This document shows, in pieces, positions 1-8,693 of a stretch of DNA of 10,894 nucleotides; the first letter of the stretch is position 1, and each line of letters opens with the position of its first letter. The DNA lies in contig DAOVJU010000062.1 in NCBI GenBank assembly GCA_030632095.1, positions 1 to 10,894 on the forward strand, read 5' to 3'. Source of the DNA: Chlorobiota bacterium (GTDB lineage Bacteria; Bacteroidota; Bacteroidia; Bacteroidales; B39-G9). The notes under the pieces were generated by a model. It had not been told where the DNA came from. It ran no database searches and saw only the letters and a list, made by a program, of their open reading frames with translations. The position numbers were made by a program, and so were the translations under genes.

Positions 1-955
1 TACCAAAGTCAGTAATATTATAAGTTTTCATTAGTGCTATATCTGTATTTATTTCTTCAATATTATCTACTATCTCATTAACAACCAATATATCTAAATA
101 TGAAATAAAAAGAATATAATTTTCCTCATCCGGACGATATTCTGTTATATCTAAATATATCCTATTAAGTTCAGTACAACCATCGTGATTATTTTCTCCT
201 TGTACCAAATCATTTGTTAAAGATATTGACTCGCTCATAAGTATTTCACTGTCATTAATATAAGTCAACTCACGTATTAAGATTATCCCATTCCAACGGT
301 GAGTATGATTACCATAGAATCTTTTGTGCAAACCGTAAATTAAATAGTATTTATAACATGAGTTTGGAACTGGAACAATCATTAATTCAGGATCAAGTTG
401 TATCTTAAATATAGGAAGATAGTCAGGAGTAAAATCCACATCTTTATATTTATCAAATGTGTTTACTTCATCTCCAATTAAATTATCGTAAAATGTATAT
501 GGTTTGGTTTCATCAGTACTATTATAGTTAATAATATCCCCGTTATGTAAATAATGTGTTTTTTCCATTCCATTTACATCAATATATCTGAATGCCTTGC
601 CTTCGCTATTATAAATATTATTATCAATAATAAAAAACAATATGTTTCCATTATAGTCATAAACTATGTTTTGACAAAAAGCAGGATGCTGTCCGAAAAA
701 ATAATAATTTAACGAATCTTTAAAATCATAAGTGCCATAAATATCCGTATAATTTGAATTATTGTGCGGACTTAAAGTATCATTAATAACAATAATATTT
801 TTTGCAACAGGCAATTTTTTTATACTTGCATTTTCGTTATTGTAAAAATAAATAATTTCTTCGCCTGCCGGTGTTGGTAAATACATTTGTTGAGCAAGGG
901 TGATTTGTGTTGAAATTAATAAACAAAATGCCAATAAAATTTTATTTGTATTCAT
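1..955 (-). CDS. Secreted protein of unknown function, 3' end cut by window edge
   Basis: The frame is open for 318 codons from an ATG at 953-955 to the left edge, so the C-terminus is missing. Residues 1-21 form a clear signal peptide: Lys5, a hydrophobic stretch, then Thr-Leu-Ala before Gln22-Gln23. The mature part is rich in Asn, Tyr, Ile and Asp, as in many Bacteroidota exported beta-rich proteins. A segment at about 187-209 (LDPELMIVPVP, then Cys200 and KYYLIYG) resembles a motif I associate with T9SS-exported beta-propeller proteins; this is a weak resemblance from memory. The start is 11 bp beyond the stop of the upstream propeller gene, so the two are probably one transcript. A T9SS tail would be expected in the missing part but cannot be seen. 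The real product is unknown; secretion is well supported. Confidence 0.8.
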   Translation of the reverse strand, partial: MNTNKILLAFCLLISTQITLAQQMYLPTPAGEEIIYFYNNENASIKKLPVAKNIIVINDTLSPHNNSNYTDIYGTYDFKDSLNYYFFGQHPAFCQNIVYDYNGNILFFIIDNNIYNSEGKAFRYIDVNGMEKTHYLHNGDIINYNSTDETKPYTFYDNLIGDEVNTFDKYKDVDFTPDYLPIFKIQLDPELMIVPVPNSCYKYYLIYGLHKRFYGNHTHRWNGIILIRELTYINDSEILMSESISLTNDLVQGENNHDGCTELNRIYLDITEYRPDEENYILFISYLDILVVNEIVDNIEEINTDIALMKTYNITDFG

Positions 956-966
956 AGTGTGTTGTT

Positions 967-2628
967 TTAGATTATAATTATTTTTTGACTAAAAGCCGAA
1001 TCTTTATTCTGAATTTTTATTACATATATTCCTTTGAAGTATTTGGGTAGAACTATTTCCGTAATATTTTGATTGATATTTATCGTATAAACCAATTTCC
1101 CATGTAGATTATATAAATATATTGTAAAAGGCTTATCGCAGATATTACCGAAATTAATAATTCCATTACTCGGATTGGGATATATTGTAATATTATTATT
1201 GCTATTATGAACAGGGGAAAAAACATTTGTATTAAAATCTTTTACTTGAGCTATAAATAACTTATCAATATCATAACCTGGGAAATAATCACAGCCGACT
1301 ATTATAGCATTGCCGTTAGTATTAGTTGTAATTGATCTGTAATATAAAGCCGGAATTTCAATATGTGCAACAAAGTTATTTTCACTGTTAAATTTCAATA
1401 CCGGAGGCCCTTTACTGATATAGATTACGGTATCATTAATTAACATTGAACTATCTGAACCATAAGCCAATAAATACAGGTTGCTATTAATGTCAACACT
1501 CATACATTCAAAAGCGGGGGGAAACATTGCTCCTAAGAGTTGATTTGATTTTATTTCATATCCCTGTTTATTAAAATTAAGTAATAAATCATTAAAATAT
1601 CCATTATTAGGTATTAATGTGTCATTGTTAAAAATAATTGTGTCGGAAAAATCACTTAAAACAAAAATATTATTATTGTAATCTGCTTTAATATGTGGGC
1701 TATAAATTTCTTTTTCTTTATTATTAATTAATTTATCACTTGCCAAATTGCGTATATTATTCTTTTTTTTCCATAAAGAAGCTATATCATATTTTTTTAC
1801 CCAAACTATATTATTGTCAGCAGTAAGTTTTGTAATCAACAATCCTCCGTTTTCTGTAGTAAATATAGAATCATTAATTGTTGCTTTTACATTGAAATGT
1901 GCAGCAAAATATATTCCGTTTTCAATATCGCTTGTAATTGATGAAATTCTATTATTATAATTATTGGGAAATTCATGTTCAGGTGAACCTAATTGTCTTA
2001 CCCATTGGTAATCGCCGGAACTTGAATATTTAACAACACATCCTTCGTACATTGAATTTGAATATATCGTATCATCTTCAAATATTACATATCCATTATA
2101 TAATACAGCTATATACAAATTACCTAGCGAATCGATAGTGATATCTTGTGTCCATGCATATTTCGGTGCTTTTGTCCATAGTAATTCTCCATTGCTGTTA
2201 AACTTAGCAATATACATATAATAATAATTATTACTTGGTAATGTATCGTTTTCAAAAATAAGTTCATCCCCCCAGTAATCACCGACCACATAAAAATCGC
2301 CGTTGTTATCAATTTTCATTACTATCGGACCATCTAATATCGAATTTCCTTTGCTTTGCTTTAACCATAGTAATTTGTGTTCACCATCGAATTTTGCAAT
2401 AAACATGTCTTCATTTTCCGGCGATAATACTGTATCGTTTTGTATTATTAATGTGCCTTCAAATTCCCCGACAACATAAATATTATCATTTTTATCGGTT
2501 TCAACCTCATAAGCAACACTATTATAATTTGCTTCAGGCATATAAAACCAATCGAAATTTTCGTATTGTGCGTATGTTTTTATACTAAATATGCAAAGTA
2601 AAATTATCAATATTTTTATGGATTTCAT
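967..2628 (-). CDS. Secreted seven-repeat beta-propeller-like protein with T9SS type A sorting domain
   Basis: This is a complete 553-residue exported protein. Residues 1-20 are a signal peptide (Lys-rich start, hydrophobic core, Thr-Tyr-Ala before Gln21). The body holds about seven repeats starting near residues 48, 110, 169, 238, 319, 381 and 438. Each has the pattern aromatic/hydrophobic strand, Gly or Ser turn, Asn-Asp-Thr (64-66, 127-129, 335-337, 398-400; variants at 185-187 and 252-254), then a strand ending near a Leu-Trp or similar. This looks like SBBP/WD40-like propeller blades. Residues 480-553 are a type A T9SS tail: TIYPNPSNG, then YNLHGKLVY, then FKGIYVIKI, ending in QKIIII. 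The protein is probably secreted or attached to the cell surface. No catalytic residues were recognised. It may be a binding or structural protein. It is co-directional with the gene ending at the left edge. Confidence 0.88.
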   Translation of the reverse strand: MKSIKILIILLCIFSIKTYAQYENFDWFYMPEANYNSVAYEVETDKNDNIYVVGEFEGTLIIQNDTVLSPENEDMFIAKFDGEHKLLWLKQSKGNSILDGPIVMKIDNNGDFYVVGDYWGDELIFENDTLPSNNYYYMYIAKFNSNGELLWTKAPKYAWTQDITIDSLGNLYIAVLYNGYVIFEDDTIYSNSMYEGCVVKYSSSGDYQWVRQLGSPEHEFPNNYNNRISSITSDIENGIYFAAHFNVKATINDSIFTTENGGLLITKLTADNNIVWVKKYDIASLWKKKNNIRNLASDKLINNKEKEIYSPHIKADYNNNIFVLSDFSDTIIFNNDTLIPNNGYFNDLLLNFNKQGYEIKSNQLLGAMFPPAFECMSVDINSNLYLLAYGSDSSMLINDTVIYISKGPPVLKFNSENNFVAHIEIPALYYRSITTNTNGNAIIVGCDYFPGYDIDKLFIAQVKDFNTNVFSPVHNSNNNITIYPNPSNGIINFGNICDKPFTIYLYNLHGKLVYTININQNITEIVLPKYFKGIYVIKIQNKDSAFSQKIIII

Positions 2629-2650
2629 ATTAGGTATTAATAATAAAATA

Positions 2651-2658
2651 CAAATTTA
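2651..2658 (-). promoter_or_regulatory. Bacteroidota -7 promoter element for the propeller gene
   Basis: On the minus strand this reads TAAATTTG, an exact match to the Bacteroidota -7 consensus TAnnTTTG. It lies 22 bp upstream of the ATG at 2628, giving a short leader. No clean -33 TTTG is seen at the usual spacing, only T-rich sequence, so the call is moderate. Confidence 0.5.
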
Positions 2659-2761
2659 CATAAAATATATTTGTTTTTGAAAATCATCTCGTTTACAGCT
2701 AATATATGCTACTACAATGTGTTTTGCATCTATGTGCCCATATTGCCACAGCCACTAACAG

Positions 2762-2782
2762 TTCACTATTCACCATTCACTT
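2762..2782. repeat. Three tandem 7-bp units at the ALDH 3' end
   Basis: Three consecutive 7-bp units, TTCACTA, TTCACCA and TTCACTT, are read directly. On the minus strand they form GTGAATGGTGAATAGTGAA, a simple sequence that I recall between genes in many Bacteroidota. The stop codon (2766-2768) and the last four residues (Val-Asn-Gly-Glu) of the aldehyde dehydrogenase are encoded inside it, so the repeat has probably replaced or extended the original C-terminus. Confidence 0.6.
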
Positions 2783-4367
2783 TTATTTTATCTTTAGTTA
2801 ACTTTCCATTTACCAGTCTTGTTATATTTAAAGGATTATCATTTTTTAAAGCATCAGGTAACAAATCTTGTGAAAAATCCTGATAACATATCGGTTTCAG
2901 AAAACGTTTTATAGCAGCAGTTCCAACTGAAGTTGACCGGCTATCAGTGGTTGCAGGAAACGGGCCGCCATGATGCATTGAATGACACACTTCAACACCG
3001 GTTGGGAATCCATTAATGATTAACCTGCCGGCTTTTAATTCCAGGATATAAATTAATTCTTTAAATTCCTGAATATCCTTTTTTGTACAAAAAACAGATA
3101 TTGTTAGTTGTCCTTCCAGTTTTCTGGCCGCATCATAAAATTCCTGGTTTGTATTTAGTTTAATGCTAAGCGTAGAAGGGCCAAAAATCTCATTTTTCAA
3201 GTCAGTGTTTTTTTCATAATCTACATAACTAATATCTAGAAAAGTTGCTCTTGAGGAGCATTTTGAAGCTATTGTTTTACCTTCGGCTATTAATTTAACA
3301 CCGTGAACATTTTTTACTTTTTCGATGTTTTCAAAATACGAATTACTTATTCTTTCATTAAGCATTACATTGCCGGTATTATTTTCGATATTATGTTTGA
3401 GTTTTTTTAAAAAATCATTTCTCGCGTCAGAATTAATTGAAAAACAAATACCTGGATTTGTACAAAACTGGCCTGCCCCAAGAGTAACGGATTGTACTAA
3501 GCCATTCGCAATATCGGCAGTTTTTTGTTTTAAAGCATCAGGTAAAATGAAAACAGGGTTTACACTTCCCATTTCAGCATAAACCGGAATAGGTTCTTTC
3601 CTGAGATTAGCAGTTTCAAATAGTGCTTTGCCACCTTTAAAAGAACCGGTAAATCCTATTGCTTTAATAGCAGGATGTTTTACCAGTGATAAACCAACAT
3701 GATTAGACTTTCCATGTATCATAGAGAATATACCATCGGGCATTCCGGTCTTTTTTGCAGCGCTTACAATAGCGCTTGCAACAAGTTCAGAAGTTTCCGG
3801 ATGAGAAGGATTTGCTTTCACAACCACAGTGCAACCTGCTGCCAATGCAGAAGCAGTATCTCCACCGGTAACTGAAAAAGCAAGAGGAAAGTTTGTTGCA
3901 CTAAAAACACCAACCGGGCCAAGCGGAATTTGCATTTGCCTTAAGTCTGATTTTGGAACCGGTTTTCTTCCTGGTATTGCCGTGTCAATTCTTGCATCAA
4001 GATGGTTTCCTTCCATTATCAAATCTGCAAACATGCTAAGTTGATTCATAGTACGAGCCCGTTCACCAATTAGTCTGTTTTTTGACAAACCTGTTTCCAT
4101 GCTGCATAGATCAATCAGGTTGTTTCCAAGTTTGTCAATTTCGCTGGCAATTTCGTTTAAAAATTCTGCCTTATTTTTTGAGCTTGTCTTCCTGAATTCA
4201 TAAAATGCATTAACCGAGAGATCACAAGCATTTTTAATTTCTTCTTTGCTTGCTTCAAGAAAAACAGGTTTGATGTTTTTATTTGTTTTAGGATTAATGC
4301 CATAGAATTGATCATGTCCTTTTCCTGATTTAGTATAACCAATAAATTGTAAACCGGATATTTCCAT
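2766..4367 (-). CDS. Aldehyde dehydrogenase, 2,5-dioxovalerate / alpha-ketoglutarate semialdehyde type
   Basis: This 533-residue protein belongs to the NAD(P)-dependent aldehyde dehydrogenase superfamily. All key residues are present: Asn159 in SATNF, the cofactor-binding Lys184 in VVVKANP, the GFTGS turn at 238-242, the general base Glu265 in AEMGS, the catalytic Cys302 in GQFCTNPG, and Glu393/Phe395 in NEIFGPS. The segments FSATNFPLAFSVTGGDTASA (155-174) and HHGGPFPATTD (465-475) are typical of the KGSADH-like branch. That branch oxidises 2,5-dioxopentanoate to 2-oxoglutarate at the end of hydroxyproline, arabinose or glucarate breakdown. It is a cytoplasmic enzyme with no signal peptide. 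No other gene of those pathways is in the window, so the substrate is inferred from family only. It is divergent from gcvH, with 113 bp between the two start codons. The last four residues derive from a simple repeat. Confidence 0.9.
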   Translation of the reverse strand: MEISGLQFIGYTKSGKGHDQFYGINPKTNKNIKPVFLEASKEEIKNACDLSVNAFYEFRKTSSKNKAEFLNEIASEIDKLGNNLIDLCSMETGLSKNRLIGERARTMNQLSMFADLIMEGNHLDARIDTAIPGRKPVPKSDLRQMQIPLGPVGVFSATNFPLAFSVTGGDTASALAAGCTVVVKANPSHPETSELVASAIVSAAKKTGMPDGIFSMIHGKSNHVGLSLVKHPAIKAIGFTGSFKGGKALFETANLRKEPIPVYAEMGSVNPVFILPDALKQKTADIANGLVQSVTLGAGQFCTNPGICFSINSDARNDFLKKLKHNIENNTGNVMLNERISNSYFENIEKVKNVHGVKLIAEGKTIASKCSSRATFLDISYVDYEKNTDLKNEIFGPSTLSIKLNTNQEFYDAARKLEGQLTISVFCTKKDIQEFKELIYILELKAGRLIINGFPTGVEVCHSMHHGGPFPATTDSRSTSVGTAAIKRFLKPICYQDFSQDLLPDALKNDNPLNITRLVNGKLTKDKIKVNGE

Positions 4368-4427
4368 TTGGGTTAATTGTTATTAAATAAAATCGTAAGA
4401 TTAGTCGATAATATTTAATTTGAAGTG

Positions 4428-4457
4428 TTGAATTTAATTAATAAAAATGTAATTTTG
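4428..4457 (+). promoter_or_regulatory. Bacteroidota-type promoter of gcvH
   Basis: TAATTTTG at 4450-4457 matches the -7 consensus TAnnTTTG exactly. A TTG at 4428-4430 lies 19 bp upstream, the expected place for the -33 element. Transcription would start near 4464, about 17 bp before the gcvH ATG. The ALDH promoter must lie in the same 113-bp divergent gap, but no clear element for it was found. Confidence 0.6.
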
Positions 4458-4480
4458 ACTAAATTAAAATCTTATTAGTT

Positions 4481-4861
4481 ATGAATATTCCGGATAATTT
4501 AAAGTATACAAAAGAACACGAATGGATACGCGTAGAAGGCGATGTAGTTGTTGTAGGCGTTTCCGATTTTGCACAAGGCGAACTTGGCGATATAGTTTTT
4601 CTGGAAGTTGAAACAATTGGCGAAACACTTGAAAAGGAGGAAGTATTTGGGACCATTGAAGCTGTAAAAACTGTTTCGGATATGTTTATGCCTGTTTCAG
4701 GTGAAGTTATAGAATTTAATGAAGCATTAGCTGACACACCAGAATTAGTTAACAAGGATCCTTATGGTGAAGGATGGATGATTAAAATTAAAATGTCAAA
4801 TCCGGCGGAACTGGATGAATTATTGGATGTTGAAGCTTACAAGGAGCTAATAAACGGGTAA
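4481..4861 (+). CDS. gcvH: Glycine cleavage system H protein
   Basis: This 126-residue protein has the usual length of the family and is recognisable end to end. H protein carries the aminomethyl group on a lipoyl arm between the P, T and L proteins of the glycine cleavage complex in the cytoplasm. The opening YTKEHEW (9-15) is the family N-terminal signature. The lipoyl domain contains FAQGELGDIVF (30-40) and the modification site GTIEAVKTVSD with lipoyl-Lys63, followed by MPVSGEV. The C-terminal part keeps NKDPYGEGWM (91-100). The start codon follows a good promoter and an A/T-rich leader. The genes for P, T and L proteins are not adjacent, which is common in Bacteroidota. A standalone H protein can also serve as a lipoate relay, but nothing here points specifically to that. 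Confidence 0.97.
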   Translation: MNIPDNLKYTKEHEWIRVEGDVVVVGVSDFAQGELGDIVFLEVETIGETLEKEEVFGTIEAVKTVSDMFMPVSGEVIEFNEALADTPELVNKDPYGEGWMIKIKMSNPAELDELLDVEAYKELING

Positions 4862-4881
4862 AAGGAAATTTATAAAACATT

Positions 4882-4904
4882 ACCCGGAGCTAACACTTTC
4901 GGGT
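4882..4904 (+). terminator. Weak hairpin after gcvH, possible terminator
   Basis: ACCCG (4882-4886) pairs with CGGGT (4900-4904) around a 13-base loop, 21 bp after the gcvH stop. The following sequence is only mildly T-rich (TCTTAAT), so termination here is uncertain. It may instead be part of the adjacent repeat block. Confidence 0.25.
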
Positions 4905-4924
4905 TCTTAATAAAAACGTACTTC

Positions 4925-5022
4925 ATCCCGGAAGAAATGAAGTGAAGCGAAATGGATATCCGGGATCTCATGATCGAAGCACAAATGAGCGTCCTTGTGC
5001 CTTTCTGCCACAAAGCACAAAG
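4925..5022. repeat. Dyad-rich block resembling a dispersed intergenic repeat
   Basis: ATCCCGGA at 4925-4932 has a perfect inverted copy, TCCGGGAT, at 4959-4966, enclosing 26 bp with GAAATGAAGTGAAGCGAAATG. Directly after, GCACAA (4979-4984) and TTGTGC (4995-5000) form a second perfect inverted pair, and GCACAA recurs at 5015-5020. The block is GC-richer than the flanking sequence. Structure and composition resemble short palindromic or MITE-like intergenic repeats, but copy number cannot be judged from one window. Confidence 0.45.
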
Positions 5023-5359
5023 TCAACATTGCAAAAGCTATATTATAAAGCATTCAGAAAAACCAGAATACTATTTATTTACTTAGAATGAAACTAAATT
5101 AGGTTGTCATTACTTTTTGTTTGCATGTTGTTATTATTAAATATGCATTTATAACATACAGGTACAATGGTGTTTGCTGTTTTTAATGATTAATTAATGC
5201 TGAAGTAATCTTGTTGTAAAGCATGTTTCTTATTTTTAAAACAGCTTTATTAGAATTAAAAATTTAAGTAAATTGTGCCTCTTTTTCACTTTTTGAAAAC
5301 TATATATTAAATAACAATAATTAACTTAAAAACTATTTATTAATTAAAAGTTTTAGATT

Positions 5360-8300
5360 ATGAGAAAAATTAACATTTTTAAAGGAAGTATAACAATTTC
5401 ATTTGTTATATTGTTTCTTTTAAGTTTTAGCCTAGATGTATTTTCTGCTGTGCATTGGACAGAGAATTTTGACACCCAAACCTCTAGCTCTTACGTAACA
5501 GGTATAATTACGATCAATGGGCGTGATTGGACTACAAGTACTGCCGGTAATTTTGCATATGCAAATACTAACATGGGTTCATATGCTTTTACAATCAATG
5601 ATGATAACGCTGGAGCACATATTACAACTCCAAGTGTAAACACATGCGGAAATGTTAGCTTTAAATATGCATTTATAAATGGACTCGGTACTAATGTTTT
5701 TGTTTTACAAAAATCAACAAACGGCACTGATTGGTCAGATTTAGATACTCATACTCTTGGAGATGCTGCGAATTTAAGTTACGTTGATTACTCTTATGAT
5801 GTAAATGATGCATCTGCTACAGTTTACATTAGAATATTAAGTGATAATCAAAACGCTCACTTATTTATTGAAGATTTTTCTATATCTGATTATTCTTCTT
5901 CCGGACAAAACCCCCCAACTGCATTATCTATTGATACAGTTACATCAGATAAACTAAACATAACATGGACAAAACCTTCAGGAACCTATGCGACTGATTG
6001 GGACGGAGTAGTAGTATTTATGCGTGGTGGCGCTGCAAATGATGCAAGTGTTGCAAGTTCCGACGGTATTGATTATACCGGAAGCACAAGCGATAGCACA
6101 GCAGGAACAGCCAGTAATAACAGTTGGTGTGTAGCTAATCAGACCACTGATGCTGATGGAGATATTACAGTTTCTGGGTTAACAGAAGGAAGCACATATT
6201 ATGTAATAGCATATACTTATAAAATCGTAGGAGGAGACGATAACGATGATACTTGGTCTGATGCTTCCTCTGAAATAAATGATGTTGCTGCTATTCAGGA
6301 AGTTGCTGATTTAACTGCCACACCGCAGTCCAAAGCAATGGGATTAACATGGACAAACCCAATTGGTGTTGTTACCGATTGGTGGGATAAAGTAATTATT
6401 CTTGCAAAACAAGGTTCTTCAGTTGACGGAACTCCATCAGGTGCTCCTGCAACCTACACAGCCGATACAGCTTTTGGTTTAGGTTATGAAGTTGGAACAG
6501 GAAATTATGTAGTATATAACGGAACAGGAACAGATGTAACTGTTGGAAACCTTGTTAATGGTACTGTATATTATTTTAAAGTATTTGTTTATTACGAAGA
6601 TGCCGGAGCAGCACATGATTATTCTGCAGGAAACGCAGTAAATTCGATTCCTCATGGCTTAGTAATTAACGAATTTCAAGCAGATCCTGATGCTGTTCTT
6701 GGAGATGCAAACGGTGATGGAACTCCTTCTACAACGCAAGACGAATTTGTTGAAATTGTAAATAATTCAAACTTACCTTTAGATATTCATAATTGGGAAC
6801 TACACGATGCTATCGGATTAAAACATACCTTTGATACAATAATACCGGGTTACGGAGCTATAGTTATTTTTGGAGGTGGAACACCAACAGGGATTTTTGG
6901 CGGTAGTATTGTTAAAACAGCATCATCAGGAGGTTTGGGTTTAAATAACACTGGTGATAATATTATTATTAAAAATTCAAGCGGAACTTCAGTTTTATCT
7001 TATACTTACGGCAGTGAAGGTGGAGATAATCAGTCTGTTACCAGAGATCCTGATATTACAGGAGGTTTTGTTAAACATAGTACAACAGCAGGAGCATTAT
7101 TATTTTCTCCAGGAACTAAAAACGATGGTACTTCAAAATTTTTATATCAATCAACAGGTTCAGGCAATTGGGCTACTGTAGTTGGAGCAACAGGTGCTGG
7201 AACCAATGTTTTAATTACAGCACTTTCTACTGTAACAGTTCCTGCAGCAAAAGCTACAGAAGAATGTAATGACTTAACTGTTCAAGCAGGTGCAAACTTA
7301 CAAGTAGATGGTACATTAAATGTAAACGGTGATTTATTAATTGAATCGAACGCAACAGGTACAGGCTCTGTAATTGATGCAGGAACACTTGCTGTTACAG
7401 GTTCTACTACTACACAATTATACTTAGGAACAAATTCTACTACTGATAACTGGAGATACATTTCTGCTCCTGTATCCGGAGCATCAAGCGCTGTTGTTGA
7501 TGCTGTTACTAATAAACTTTATTATTGGGATGAATCAAGCGATATTTGGACACAAATAAGCAATAATGCTACTGCCTTAAATATATATCAAGGATATGCT
7601 GTTTCTTCTTCAGTAGCAAGAACAATTGAGTTTACAGGAACCTTAACAACTGGTTCTCAGGGTTCTAATAATAATCTTTCCAAAGATAATGTTGGATATA
7701 ATTTAGTTGGTAATCCATATCCTTCAGCAATTGATTGGGGAAGTGAGAATTTTCCTACTACTGGTTTAACCCAAACCAATATTGAAACAACCATATGGTT
7801 CAGGTCAAGTGGAAGTTTTGGGACATACAATTGGTCTGGTGATGGAACTCCTGCTAATGGAGGACAGCAATATATACCTGTAATGCAAGGATTTTGGGTT
7901 AGAGTTTCAACTAATCCCGGAGGAATCGAATTTACTAACGATGTACGAGTTCACAATACTCAAGCATTTTATAAACAAGATAAAGCGGAGGAAAATATTT
8001 TTAGAATTGTTGCAGAAAAAGAAGGATTTACTGATGAGGCAGTAATCGGATTTTATAATAATGCATCAGATGGTTTTGAAAATTATGATTCAGAGAAAAT
8101 GTTTTCAAATGATGATAATTATCCTCAAATATATACTGAAATTGAAGAACATTTACTTGTTATTAATGGATTAAGTCCTTTTACTGAAGATAAATCAATT
8201 CAATTGGGTTTTAGGGCTCAACAAGAAGGAACATATTCTCTAGTTGCATCTAATATTGATGATTTTAATTCTAATATCAGTGTTTATCTAGAAGATAATC

Positions 8301-8644
8301 TAAGTAATGACATAATTAATTTAAGAGATGTATCAGAATATGAATTTACTTCAGAAATTGTAAATTCACTAGATAGATTTGTACTTCATTTTATTAAATC
8401 TGGAACAAATTCTGTCGAAAAAATTAGGGAGAAAGTAAGAATATATACTTATCAAAATAGTGTGTTTATTCAAAATGCTGATAATGGTACTATTGAGGTT
8501 TACAATGTCTTAGGTAAACTTGTTACTAAGGAAAATATTAATAATGACTTTGGAAGCATTACAGTAAATGCTGTTACAGGTTATTATTTTGTTAAAGTTG
8601 TTACAAATGGAAATGTATATACCAAAAAAGTATATATTAAATAA
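5360..8644 (+). CDS. Large secreted surface protein: jelly-roll, two FN3-like domains, lamin-tail domain, T9SS type A tail
   Basis: This complete 1094-residue protein has a signal peptide at about 1-30 (basic start, long hydrophobic run, ending Val-Phe-Ser-Ala). Residues 31-178 form a beta-rich, jelly-roll-like module. Two related fibronectin III-like modules follow, at about 184-308 and 312-430; they share the opening pattern Thr-Trp-Thr-Xaa-Pro, then Asp-Trp. Residues 433-570 match a lamin-tail domain: LVINEFQADPD, an acidic NGDGT loop, DEFVEIVNNS, then LDIHNWEL and PGYGAIVIF. Residues 637-690 look like a short beta-helical stretch. The segment 778-793 (VGYNLVGNPYPSAIDW) is frequent in T9SS cargo. 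The last 70 residues form a type A sorting domain (IEVYNVLGKLV, then GYYFVKVV, ending KKVYIK). The architecture suggests adhesion or matrix binding. No hydrolase motif was found. Its stop is 49 bp before the PqqD-like gene. Confidence 0.9.
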   Translation: MRKINIFKGSITISFVILFLLSFSLDVFSAVHWTENFDTQTSSSYVTGIITINGRDWTTSTAGNFAYANTNMGSYAFTINDDNAGAHITTPSVNTCGNVSFKYAFINGLGTNVFVLQKSTNGTDWSDLDTHTLGDAANLSYVDYSYDVNDASATVYIRILSDNQNAHLFIEDFSISDYSSSGQNPPTALSIDTVTSDKLNITWTKPSGTYATDWDGVVVFMRGGAANDASVASSDGIDYTGSTSDSTAGTASNNSWCVANQTTDADGDITVSGLTEGSTYYVIAYTYKIVGGDDNDDTWSDASSEINDVAAIQEVADLTATPQSKAMGLTWTNPIGVVTDWWDKVIILAKQGSSVDGTPSGAPATYTADTAFGLGYEVGTGNYVVYNGTGTDVTVGNLVNGTVYYFKVFVYYEDAGAAHDYSAGNAVNSIPHGLVINEFQADPDAVLGDANGDGTPSTTQDEFVEIVNNSNLPLDIHNWELHDAIGLKHTFDTIIPGYGAIVIFGGGTPTGIFGGSIVKTASSGGLGLNNTGDNIIIKNSSGTSVLSYTYGSEGGDNQSVTRDPDITGGFVKHSTTAGALLFSPGTKNDGTSKFLYQSTGSGNWATVVGATGAGTNVLITALSTVTVPAAKATEECNDLTVQAGANLQVDGTLNVNGDLLIESNATGTGSVIDAGTLAVTGSTTTQLYLGTNSTTDNWRYISAPVSGASSAVVDAVTNKLYYWDESSDIWTQISNNATALNIYQGYAVSSSVARTIEFTGTLTTGSQGSNNNLSKDNVGYNLVGNPYPSAIDWGSENFPTTGLTQTNIETTIWFRSSGSFGTYNWSGDGTPANGGQQYIPVMQGFWVRVSTNPGGIEFTNDVRVHNTQAFYKQDKAEENIFRIVAEKEGFTDEAVIGFYNNASDGFENYDSEKMFSNDDNYPQIYTEIEEHLLVINGLSPFTEDKSIQLGFRAQQEGTYSLVASNIDDFNSNISVYLEDNLSNDIINLRDVSEYEFTSEIVNSLDRFVLHFIKSGTNSVEKIREKVRIYTYQNSVFIQNADNGTIEVYNVLGKLVTKENINNDFGSITVNAVTGYYFVKVVTNGNVYTKKVYIK

Positions 8645-8693
8645 AACAACTTTCGTAAATAAATAAAGTCTGATAAAAAAGCAGAGAATATAA

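Larger units (their letters stand above)
4862..5359. other. Gene-free intergenic stretch between gcvH and the large surface-protein gene
   Basis: No convincing ORF or RNA gene was found in this 498-bp stretch. The first 160 bp are GC-richer and full of short dyads (see the repeat entry). The remaining 340 bp are very A/T-rich and should carry the promoter and leader of the gene at 5360. No exact TAnnTTTG match at sensible spacing was seen there; TTTG at 5292-5295 is a possible -33 element without a good partner. Confidence 0.6.

Noticed and set aside
3829..4044. Plus-strand ORFs inside the aldehyde dehydrogenase gene (also 3325-3582)
   Set aside because: They are antisense shadows of a complete, motif-bearing ALDH.
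4459..4755. Minus-strand ORF of 98 codons opposite gcvH
   Set aside because: It lies antisense to the unambiguous gcvH gene, is Ser/Thr-rich from reverse reading, and has no family resemblance.
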